Shown: positions 1-5,766 of the stretch, piece by piece | Layout: every line of letters starts with the position of its first letter | How positions within the stretch are numbered: position 1 is the first letter of the stretch | Assembly (NCBI GenBank): GCA_964545585.1 | Contig: CAZJFT010000040.1 | Span: forward strand, 1-8,770 | Length of the DNA: 8,770 nucleotides | Origin: UBA9642 sp964545585 | GTDB lineage: Archaea; Nanobdellota; Nanobdellia; Woesearchaeales; UBA9642 | Direction of reading: 5' to 3' | Made by a program: the position numbers and the translations under genes | Notes under the pieces: model-generated | The model's input: only the letters and a program-made list of their open reading frames with translations | Told to the model about the DNA's origin: nothing | The model's database searches: none

Positions 1-302
1 CTGTTTATTTTCTCTTTCAAGAACTTATATGATAGTATAGTTACGAATATGTAAGACATCGATGTCATGGGATATGCAATAGACAAATCAGTCATTTTAA
101 GGACGACTATGAATATTATGCTTGATAATCCGTAGAGGAATACTCCTAATATCACCTGCCAATTCTTTATCAATGCTATGATGTTCTTTATGCTCGCTAC
201 AAGATGGAAATTCTTCGACCCTAATTTCAGGAACAATGATCCCATAGCACCTATGAATGTCAGCACAATCATCAATCCAAGTATGATTAGGGGATTGCTC
301 AT
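1..302 (-). CDS. Small EamA/SMR-type membrane protein, second of a pair (3' end cut by the window edge)
   Basis: About 100 residues are visible, starting MSNPLIILG, and the frame runs open off the left edge. I translated it by hand; it shows three hydrophobic helices and the start of a probable fourth. Helix 1 carries IGAMGSLFLK (17-26), the place where EmrE has its proton-coupling Glu followed by G-x-x-L-M-K. No acidic residue is present there. Further on come LSIAYP and a YIFV stretch, as in ArnE/ArnF-like lipid-sugar flippase subunits. The start overlaps the stop of the upstream partner by four bases (ATGA, 299-302). A GGGAGTGG ribosome-binding site (306-313) lies three bases ahead, so translation is probably coupled. 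The likely role is one half of a heterodimeric carrier or flippase for a polyprenyl-phosphate-linked sugar. The family is fairly sure; the substrate is inferred from neighbours. A general EamA transporter is the alternative. Confidence 0.8.
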   Translation of the reverse strand, partial: MSNPLIILGLMIVLTFIGAMGSLFLKLGSKNFHLVASIKNIIALIKNWQVILGVFLYGLSSIIFIVVLKMTDLSIAYPMTSMSYIFVTILSYKFLKEKIN

Positions 303-685
303 TTTCCACTCCCGTATCCTATCATTGATACGCCTAATATTATCGCTGTCAATCCTCCCCAATTCAGCAATGATACATGCTCATTGAACAAGTATATAGA
401 TGCGATGCTCACCCATATGAAGCTCAAAGCGATGAATGGATAGACGAGTGAAAGCTCCCCATATTTTAAAGATATGATAAGCAGGACTGCCCCTATGCCG
501 TATGATACGAATCCGAGTATCAGCGGTATGTTAGTTATTATCTCTATTATGGAACCTGTCCTTTCAGTGCCTATCTTCATTAGTATCTGTCCTACTGAAG
601 TGAATATCGTGCATATTATGACTAGGATTATTGCAATCTTGTTGTTCTTTTTTTCAGTCTTATTTGATTTTTTGTTTTTTTTCAT
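299..685 (-). CDS. Small four-helix SMR/EamA protein, ArnE-like flippase subunit candidate
   Basis: This 128-residue protein has a Lys/Asn-rich cytoplasmic tail (1-16) and four predicted helices. Helix 1 has S-V-G-Q-x-L-M-K (30-37), resembling the SVAGQ segment I recall in E. coli ArnE. The EmrE Glu14 position is not acidic, which argues against a drug/proton antiporter. The second half has VYP (81-83), SFIWV (88-92), NEH (101-103) and a Gly-rich last helix, again matching ArnE order (YP, NFVWV, HEP, GG). ArnE and ArnF form the undecaprenyl-phosphate-aminoarabinose flippase; by analogy this protein and the overlapping downstream gene would move a lipid-linked sugar outward. It lies 57 bases after the prenyltransferase gene. 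No strong ribosome-binding site is seen ahead of the ATG, and the leader is A-rich. The family is well supported; the flippase role is inference. Confidence 0.85.
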   Translation of the reverse strand: MKKNKKSNKTEKKNNKIAIILVIICTIFTSVGQILMKIGTERTGSIIEIITNIPLILGFVSYGIGAVLLIISLKYGELSLVYPFIALSFIWVSIASIYLFNEHVSLLNWGGLTAIILGVSMIGYGSGK

Positions 686-742
686 TTTAGTTATTTCTTT
701 GATGGGGCTGTTCTGTTTTTTCTCACATATTCTTTCAATTTA

Positions 743-1633
743 TTATTTTATGAATTCAGCCAAAGAGTTCATATCTATAAAATAAAATATTATCAAAACT
801 AAAAATGCATATAGTGCAAACGCTACGACCATCCTCCAATCCTTTATCACCCTTTCAGGATGTCTCGCTATCTCTGATCCGATATTTATCAAAGAGTAAT
901 ACCTCAATATCAAGTATATTCCTATGGGAACAGTCAGTAGAAGCAATGTATTTTTCGATAACGCATAGAGCGAATAGGCTGTTATTAGGCTTGTTGCAGA
1001 TATCACCAGTATTCCGTCTATTATTTCCTTATTGTAATGCTTAAGGACTTTCTTGTACTTATCCATTATGTTCGTATTCTTCACAAATCTTATGTCAGCG
1101 TCCCTCTTGCCTGCAGCTAAGAATAATGCTAGGAAGAATGGACATAATATTAGCCATGGTGATATGAAAACTTTTATTATGAATGTCCCTGATACTGCTC
1201 TAATGACAAAGTTTATCGCGATAATCAATATGTCTGCTATCGGCTCATTCTTCAGGAATAAGCTATATGCTAATGTGATGATAAATAATCCTGATGCACT
1301 TATAAAAAATAGTATTCCTAGATAATATGCAAGCAACATCCCTGCTGCAAGCATTAAAGCCATTATCGTCCATGCCTCAATAAGTGTAATCTTTCCACTC
1401 GCCAGCGGTCTGTTCTTCTTCTCAGGGTGCGCCCTATCTTTTTTCCTATCTATTATATCATTCAACACGTAATTTGCGGATGATACGAGGCTTAATGCTG
1501 TAAATCCTAGGATTACACTTTCAAGCAATAATAAATGGAAGAATTCGCCTACGAAAAATATAGCGAGGAATATCACTAAATTCTTGTACCATTGCCATGG
1601 TCTTATGAGTTTTATGTATTCGATGACTCTCAT
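743..1633 (-). CDS. UbiA-family prenyltransferase, polyprenyl-phosphate 5-phosphoribosyltransferase type
   Basis: This 296-residue polytopic membrane protein starts with an amphipathic segment containing LIRPWQWYKN (9-18), characteristic of the decaprenyl-phosphate phosphoribosyltransferase branch (mycobacterial Rv3806c/UbiA). The first Asp-rich motif is N58-D-x-x-D62-x-x-x-D66, followed by HPEKKNRPLASG (69-80), close to the HPxKRxRPIAxG of that branch. A later GKRDAD (175-180) matches the GKRxAE signature of the family, and YSLFLK with IRAVSG lies between them. Known members transfer 5-phosphoribose from PRPP to a polyprenyl phosphate, giving polyprenyl-phosphoryl-5-phosphoribose. The start is set by GAGGAT (1640-1645) six bases ahead, overlapping the stop of the phosphatase gene, with only 10 bases between the two genes. 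That phosphatase would remove the 5-phosphate. Archaeal ether-lipid UbiA enzymes (DGGGP synthase) are the main alternative; the HPEKKNRP and GKR motifs and the neighbours favour phosphoribosyl transfer. Confidence 0.9.
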   Translation of the reverse strand: MRVIEYIKLIRPWQWYKNLVIFLAIFFVGEFFHLLLLESVILGFTALSLVSSANYVLNDIIDRKKDRAHPEKKNRPLASGKITLIEAWTIMALMLAAGMLLAYYLGILFFISASGLFIITLAYSLFLKNEPIADILIIAINFVIRAVSGTFIIKVFISPWLILCPFFLALFLAAGKRDADIRFVKNTNIMDKYKKVLKHYNKEIIDGILVISATSLITAYSLYALSKNTLLLLTVPIGIYLILRYYSLINIGSEIARHPERVIKDWRMVVAFALYAFLVLIIFYFIDMNSLAEFIK

Positions 1634-1643
1634 AGTTATATCC

Positions 1644-2132
1644 TCATATTGCGTTCCTGAACAATATTATGTGTATTATGGCGTTGATTATTAGCGCGAT
1701 TATTGTTCCCCCTATCACGTCAGTCCAGTAATGTTTCTTCAGATACACCCTAGAATATATTACAAGGATCCATATGAGTGCTGTGAATGCCCTCAAGTAT
1801 ATGCTGTTGAAATATATAATTAGCCAGAATGCGATTATTGTTATCCTTGCCGCATGCACCGATGGGAAGCTTGATGCATCGACCTTCTCTATGAATGTTC
1901 CTGTCGATTGCTTTATCGGCCTGTTCTTGAAGAACAACATCTTTATGGCATACGATATTATTACTACTCCTGCAATCCCTAGTATTGTCCTTATCGCCAA
2001 TCCCTGGTTTAAGAATATGAAGAATACTGCAAATACAGTTATCAATGTCATGCTGCCTAATTCTGTAATCTGTTTGAACCCCGCATTCATCAGCAATGAA
2101 AACTGTTTCTCTAGATCTTTCATCTTAATCAT
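1644..2132 (-). CDS. PAP2-family membrane phosphatase, likely lipid-linked phosphoribose phosphatase
   Basis: This 162-residue protein has several membrane helices and the complete three-part PAP2 catalytic signature. The parts are K64-x6-R71-P72, then P90-S-V-H93, then S127-R128-x5-H134-x3-D138. H134 would be the phospho-accepting nucleophile and H93 the general acid. PAP2 enzymes of this small size act on lipid phosphates such as undecaprenyl pyrophosphate. In mycobacteria the paralogue Rv3807c, next to the phosphoribosyltransferase, is assigned to dephosphorylation of decaprenyl-phosphoryl-5-phosphoribose. Location directly before the UbiA gene (10 bases apart) suggests the same step here. 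Two in-frame ATGs (2132 and 2123) are possible. Neither has a ribosome-binding site, but a TATA box at 2149-2156 would start a transcript near 2127-2132, so a leaderless start is plausible. Recycling of polyprenyl pyrophosphate after glycan transfer is the main alternative role. Confidence 0.9.
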   Translation of the reverse strand: MIKMKDLEKQFSLLMNAGFKQITELGSMTLITVFAVFFIFLNQGLAIRTILGIAGVVIISYAIKMLFFKNRPIKQSTGTFIEKVDASSFPSVHAARITIIAFWLIIYFNSIYLRAFTALIWILVIYSRVYLKKHYWTDVIGGTIIALIINAIIHIILFRNAI

Positions 2133-2148
2133 AGTTCTTTTTATCTTA

Positions 2149-2156
2149 TTATAAAT
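2149..2156 (-). promoter_or_regulatory. TATA-like box before the PAP2 gene
   Basis: On the minus strand this reads ATTTATAA. Its centre is about 20 to 30 bases ahead of both candidate PAP2 ATGs (2132, 2123), which is the spacing of an archaeal TATA box to the transcription start. It lies in the 99-base spacer, the only large gap between the first five genes of the operon. The spacer has no other gene and no T-run on the minus strand that would end transcription. It may be an internal promoter for the phosphatase, prenyltransferase and flippase genes. Confidence 0.4.
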
Positions 2157-2231
2157 GTTATTGTATATTAATTATTTGTTGTTCTTTATCGTTTTAGTTT
2201 ATTTTATTATTGTACTTACTGTTGTTGTATT

Positions 2232-3521
2232 TTACTTGTTGTTTTTCAATATTATCTCAGCGACTTTCTCTCCTGATTCCAATGCGACATTCATATTCCT
2301 TATCTTAGGGAATGTCACCTGTATACCTGCATGATACAATGAATCTAGAGGACTCTCATATTTAGGGCAATAGTCCGGATAATCTTTGTCGTATATAGGC
2401 TCTGCATATTTCTCCCTGAACACGAGGCACCATTTAACTTGCATGTCAGGGAAATATTTTTTCAAATTGCCTAGATATAATGATTTTATCTCTTCATCGC
2501 TCTTGAACAGATCTTCTTCACTGCCACCATATCTTACACACCATGTGACCTTGCTCTTATACTTGTCGACGAGCAATGAATGCTGATATATTACGTGTAC
2601 TCTTTCTCCGAATAGGTTTATCCAATACATATTATCGTCAAGGAAATCTTTTGTGCCGAATGCGAGTCCGACTACGGGCACATACTTCACTCTTGATAAT
2701 TGTTTTTCATATCCTCTTGGCAGCCCGTTGCTTCTTTTAAGAAATTCAGGGATAGGGATAGTGTTTATTATGATGTCGAATTCTTCGGTACGGGTTTCTT
2801 CATTATTGTTGAATGTAATATGCTTGTTCTTGAAATCAACACCTATTATGTTTGTCTTCTTGTATACTTTGACATGTTTGTTTATGTCGCGCTCAAGTCC
2901 ATCTATCATTCCCTGAAGCCCCTTCTCTGGATACGTGAACAGGTCATATCCTTCTTTCTCAAATAATCTATGCGCGAATTGTTTTGCAGAGATCTTCTTT
3001 AAGCTTATGTTGAATTTGTTTCTTCCATACAGTTGTTTCCAGACTTTTTCTTTGACTTCTTTCCCTGCATACTTGTTCATCCATGTATCAAGGTCGAGTT
3101 TATCATCGATCTTTTCTGGGTCTAGAAGGAATATTGCATAAAGCCCGAAAAGTCCTAGCCTGAATTTCCCCCATAAAGACAAGTAATCGAATTTAAGCAG
3201 GCCGAATGGATTATTGATATTATACAGTTGATTCTTGTAACCAAATGCCATCTTCACTCTCTGCCACTTGTTCTTCCCCATGAGATTATATTTCTTCAAG
3301 TATCTTAATGTGGTCGTGTTCGATTTGACTATGTGGTGGTTGAACCTCGGTATTTCTTCCCCATTCAACTTGAAGCTTGATGCAAGCCCTCCGAGGAATG
3401 GTGCGCCTTCAAGAATCGTGACTTCAAAATCTTTCTTCAGTTTATCTGCAGCGACCAGTCCTGAAAGTCCTCCTCCGAGAATAAAAATTCTTTTCTTGTT
3501 TCTTGTCTTTTTTCTTGCCAT
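2232..3521 (-). CDS. FAD-dependent oxidoreductase, amine-oxidase/UDP-galactopyranose-mutase-like fold
   Basis: This 429-residue soluble protein has a short basic N-terminus, then a classical dinucleotide-binding fold: G16-G-G18-L-S-G21, the acidic residue E38 at the end of strand 2, and G44-G45-L-A-S contacting FAD. The C-terminal NMNVALESGEKVAE segment (about 408-421) is the second FAD-contact region, as in protoporphyrinogen oxidase, phytoene desaturase and amine oxidase relatives. The middle part (about 100-380) would form the substrate domain and shows no motif that I can tie to a substrate. The start is translationally coupled: GGAGTGAT (3522-3529) overlaps the stop of the upstream SDR, one base before ATG. 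The neighbours suggest oxidation of a lipid-linked or nucleotide-linked sugar. It is not of the DprE1 (vanillyl-alcohol-oxidase) type. A mutase or a prenyl-chain desaturase/reductase role remains possible. Confidence 0.85.
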   Translation of the reverse strand: MARKKTRNKKRIFILGGGLSGLVAADKLKKDFEVTILEGAPFLGGLASSFKLNGEEIPRFNHHIVKSNTTTLRYLKKYNLMGKNKWQRVKMAFGYKNQLYNINNPFGLLKFDYLSLWGKFRLGLFGLYAIFLLDPEKIDDKLDLDTWMNKYAGKEVKEKVWKQLYGRNKFNISLKKISAKQFAHRLFEKEGYDLFTYPEKGLQGMIDGLERDINKHVKVYKKTNIIGVDFKNKHITFNNNEETRTEEFDIIINTIPIPEFLKRSNGLPRGYEKQLSRVKYVPVVGLAFGTKDFLDDNMYWINLFGERVHVIYQHSLLVDKYKSKVTWCVRYGGSEEDLFKSDEEIKSLYLGNLKKYFPDMQVKWCLVFREKYAEPIYDKDYPDYCPKYESPLDSLYHAGIQVTFPKIRNMNVALESGEKVAEIILKNNK

Positions 3522-3522
3522 A

Positions 3523-4470
3523 TCACTCCATCTGTATCATTTCTTTTCTGTAATTATAATATGATGAAGCATAAATCTCCTTCAATGCATCGCCCGATTT
3601 AGTGTAATTTACCCCGAATTTTCTCTCCCAATCATCAGTCTTGAATATGTCTCCTATTGTCATCGCCCTCAATTGGTCTGGGACAAATGGTCTCTTCCTG
3701 AATATGAATGCGTAAAGGTTAAGGAGTCTTATGAATATAGGTATAGGTATTTTAATGAACACTCTCTTCAGTCCCTTCTGTTTCCTTATTGTCTTCATTA
3801 TGTCGATGAAATATATTTTCTCCTTGCCTATGATATCATGTATCTTATTATCTGGGCCTCTCTGTATCGTTTTCATCATTATCCTGCAGAAATCATTTAC
3901 ATATAATGGTTGTCTTGTATATCTTCCATGTCCAGGGATTGGAAGTATAGGGCTCTTCTCCATTATTGATGTGATATACCCTAGATGTTTTATGTCAAAA
4001 CAACCATACATCAATGTAGGCCTGAATATCGTATGTGGAATCCCCGAGTTATGGACTGCATTCTCTCCAGCCCTTTTAGTGTATGTATAATGGTCTTTTG
4101 CTACAGACAATGCCTGTGACGATGATGCATGGATGAGATGTTTGATATGGTGTCTCTTGCATGCTTCAATGACATTATTCACAGAATCGATGTTGTTCTT
4201 TATGTAAGGGTCTGCGTATGGCGATGCAATCTGTGCCTGCAATTGTATGACGATGTCAGCATCATTGAAATGTTTATCCCAGTCCCCAATTACTGATAAA
4301 TCAGATACGAAGAATCGTACTTCTGGAAATAATCTTTTCGCAAGCCTAATATTATTAGAATTCTTATCTATTGCAATGAGTGTATTGTTTTTTGAAAAGC
4401 CATTCTCATGCATCATCGCTAGCAGGTTCATGCCTACAAGCCCTGCAGCACCAGTAATGATTATCTTCAT
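3523..4470 (-). CDS. Extended/atypical short-chain dehydrogenase (NAD-dependent epimerase/dehydratase family)
   Basis: The protein has 315 residues. The N-terminal NAD(P) site is G7-A-A-G10-L-V-G13, with D34 at the end of strand 2 favouring NAD. D57 and L58 correspond to the conserved acidic-Leu pair near the adenine. The catalytic set is present: S116-S118 and Y128-x3-K132. FRPTLMYG (149-156) is the usual strand-helix turn ahead of the substrate domain. The C-terminal part, including RPFVPDQL, resembles atypical SDRs of the NDUFA9-like kind more than UDP-glucose 4-epimerases. It is the first gene of the minus-strand operon, with a TATA box at 4503-4512 and AGGGGAT (4474-4480) three bases ahead of the ATG. 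It ends one base before the flavoprotein. An obvious hypothesis is that the flavoprotein oxidises a sugar carbon and this enzyme reduces it with opposite stereochemistry. The substrate is unknown. Confidence 0.9.
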   Translation of the reverse strand: MKIIITGAAGLVGMNLLAMMHENGFSKNNTLIAIDKNSNNIRLAKRLFPEVRFFVSDLSVIGDWDKHFNDADIVIQLQAQIASPYADPYIKNNIDSVNNVIEACKRHHIKHLIHASSSQALSVAKDHYTYTKRAGENAVHNSGIPHTIFRPTLMYGCFDIKHLGYITSIMEKSPILPIPGHGRYTRQPLYVNDFCRIMMKTIQRGPDNKIHDIIGKEKIYFIDIMKTIRKQKGLKRVFIKIPIPIFIRLLNLYAFIFRKRPFVPDQLRAMTIGDIFKTDDWERKFGVNYTKSGDALKEIYASSYYNYRKEMIQME

Positions 4471-4502
4471 ACTATCCCCTTCATGGTTGAGAAAAAAGAG
4501 CG

Positions 4503-4512
4503 ATATATAAAG
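4503..4512 (-). promoter_or_regulatory. TATA box of the six-gene minus-strand operon
   Basis: On the minus strand this reads CTTTATATAT. The centre is about 37 bases ahead of the SDR start at 4470, predicting a transcript start near 4480 and a leader of about 10 bases that contains just the AGGGGAT ribosome-binding site. A second AT-rich candidate lies at 4522-4529. The assignment is by pattern and spacing only. Confidence 0.55.
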
Positions 4513-4558
4513 ATTATGGGAATTTATAATCGGGCAATAATTGCATATTTATCATAAA

Positions 4559-4566
4559 TTTTAAAA
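4559..4566 (+). promoter_or_regulatory. TATA-like box of the plus-strand SDR gene
   Basis: TTTTAAAA is centred 28 bases before the ATG at 4591. With no ribosome-binding site in front of that ATG, the spacing fits a leaderless archaeal transcript. The 120-base intergenic region (4471-4590) therefore seems to carry two divergent promoters and no other gene. Confidence 0.5.
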
Positions 4567-4590
4567 ACTGATGCATCATCACATCAGATT

Positions 4591-5628
4591 ATGAAGAAAC
4601 AACGAGTACTCGTAACTGGCGGTAGTGGTTTTCTTGGTATAAACCTTGTTAGATACTTATACAATAAGGGTTATGATATATCTGTCATTGATTTAGTTAA
4701 ATTCGATTATCCTGACATGGTCGGCAAGATAAGATTCTTGAAAGGTGATATAAGGAAGAGAAAGGACATGGAAAAGATCATTAAAGGATGTGATTATGTA
4801 GTGCATTGCGCGATGGCACTTCCTCTTTATCCTAAAGAAGAGATAATGACTACTGGAGTCGATGGGACAAGGATGGTTCTAGAGAATGCTGAAAAATATA
4901 AAGTGAAAAGAGTCGTTCATATATCAAGCACAGCAGTATATGGAATCCCTGACCATCACCCATTGTTCGAGACAGACAGGCTTGATGGTGTAGGCAATTA
5001 TGGAAAGGCAAAGATACTTGCTGAAGAGGTCTGTCTAGAGTTCAGGAACAAAGGCATGATTGTCCCTGTATTGCGTCCTAAATCTTTCATCGGTCCCGAA
5101 AGGCTTGGCGTCTTCGCTATATATTATGATTGGGCAGATAGGGGAAAGAACATCCCGATTGTAGGCACGGGAAAGAACAGGTATCAATTACTTGATGTAG
5201 AAGACTTATGTGAGGCAATAATGCTCGCGATGACTGTTGATGAGAATAAGGCTAATGACACATTCAATATCGGCGCAAAGAAATACACCACCATGGGTGA
5301 AGATTTCGGAGTCGTCCTGAAGAAAGGTAAGCGAGTCGTGCCTATACCTGCAGCGCCATTGATATTCGTACTCAGGATTCTTGAATTCCTCAAGCTCTCT
5401 CCATTGTACAAATGGGTTTACGAGACTGCTCCAGAAGATTCATTCGTCTCAATAGCGAAGGCAGAGAAGAAGCTAGGATATAAGCCGAAATATTCCAACA
5501 AGCAGGCATTGATAAGGAATTATGAATGGTACAAGGCACACAAGGACGAATTCTCTAAACAGACAGGCGTTTCGCATAGGGTGCCGTGGAAGCAGGGAAT
5601 ATTGAAATTTGTAAGCTGGTTCTTTTAG
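4591..5628 (+). CDS. Extended short-chain dehydrogenase (NAD-dependent sugar epimerase/dehydratase family)
   Basis: The protein has 345 residues. The NAD(P) site is G10-G-S-G13-F-L-G16, with D34 after strand 2 suggesting NAD. GDI (53-55) is the usual acidic position and ISSTAVYG (111-118) carries the catalytic Ser/Thr. NYGKAK contains Y137-x3-K141, and LRPKSFIGPERLG follows as in UDP-glucose 4-epimerase and dTDP-glucose dehydratase relatives. The segment NRYQLLDVEDLCEAI is the conserved substrate-domain stretch. The C-terminus is longer than needed for the fold and ends in a tail with Trp, Lys and Phe (about 331-345, ending VSWFF) that could form a membrane-surface helix. The gene is divergent from the sugar operon and convergent with the oligosaccharyltransferase gene. 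It may make a nucleotide sugar or act on a lipid-linked one. The family is certain; the substrate is not known. Confidence 0.92.
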   Translation: MKKQRVLVTGGSGFLGINLVRYLYNKGYDISVIDLVKFDYPDMVGKIRFLKGDIRKRKDMEKIIKGCDYVVHCAMALPLYPKEEIMTTGVDGTRMVLENAEKYKVKRVVHISSTAVYGIPDHHPLFETDRLDGVGNYGKAKILAEEVCLEFRNKGMIVPVLRPKSFIGPERLGVFAIYYDWADRGKNIPIVGTGKNRYQLLDVEDLCEAIMLAMTVDENKANDTFNIGAKKYTTMGEDFGVVLKKGKRVVPIPAAPLIFVLRILEFLKLSPLYKWVYETAPEDSFVSIAKAEKKLGYKPKYSNKQALIRNYEWYKAHKDEFSKQTGVSHRVPWKQGILKFVSWFF

Positions 5629-5645
5629 ATGTTTTAATATTTTAC

Positions 5646-5739
5646 ATTAATGCCACGCTCACATAGAACATCAATCGCATTATTGATCGAGCTATTATTA
5701 ATAGAATATAACTCTCAAGGTTCGCTAGGTGGCATTAAT
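5646..5739. repeat. 94-base inverted-repeat element with perfect 11-base arms in the convergent spacer
   Basis: The arm ATTAATGCCAC (5646-5656) is the exact reverse complement of GTGGCATTAAT (5729-5739). Inside are further pairings: ATCAAT/ATTGAT (5670-5675 with 5682-5687), CTATT/AATAG (5692-5696 with 5700-5704), and GAAC/GTTC (5666-5669 with 5720-5723), which with TA/TA outside it could form a branched fold. No open reading frame is present. It sits between the ends of two converging genes, but the T-runs of each gene lie before the arms rather than after, so it is not a textbook hairpin-plus-T-run terminator. It could be a miniature inverted-repeat element, a structured RNA or a 3'-end structure. 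No clear target duplication flanks it. Confidence 0.55.
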
Positions 5740-5758
5740 AATAAAGAAAAGAATAAAT

Positions 5759-5765
5759 AAAAAAA
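5759..5765 (-). terminator. T-run after the oligosaccharyltransferase gene
   Basis: On the minus strand a run of seven T starts two bases after the TAA stop, and T-rich sequence continues to about 5741. Archaeal RNA polymerase is known to stop at such T-tracts without a hairpin. The plus-strand SDR gene has only two shorter T4 runs after its stop (5632-5635, 5640-5643). Confidence 0.5.
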
Positions 5766-5766
5766 T

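Noticed and set aside
97..309. 70-residue open frame on the minus strand
   Set aside because: It lies out of frame over the second SMR gene, whose hydrophobic frame with YP and SVGQ-like motifs is clearly the real one.
640..690. T-rich run on the plus strand that looks like a terminator
   Set aside because: It is the complement of the Lys/Asn-rich N-terminal codons of the first SMR gene, with no plus-strand gene ending there.
2133..2231. Possible small gene or terminator between the flavoprotein and PAP2 genes
   Set aside because: No open frame of note, no inverted repeat, and no T-run in the direction of transcription; only a TATA-like box is visible.
5719..5729. GGTTCGCTAGG, resembling a tRNA T-loop/B-box
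   Set aside because: The invariant A after TTCG is missing, the flanking bases do not form a five-pair T stem, and no acceptor, D or anticodon arms fit.
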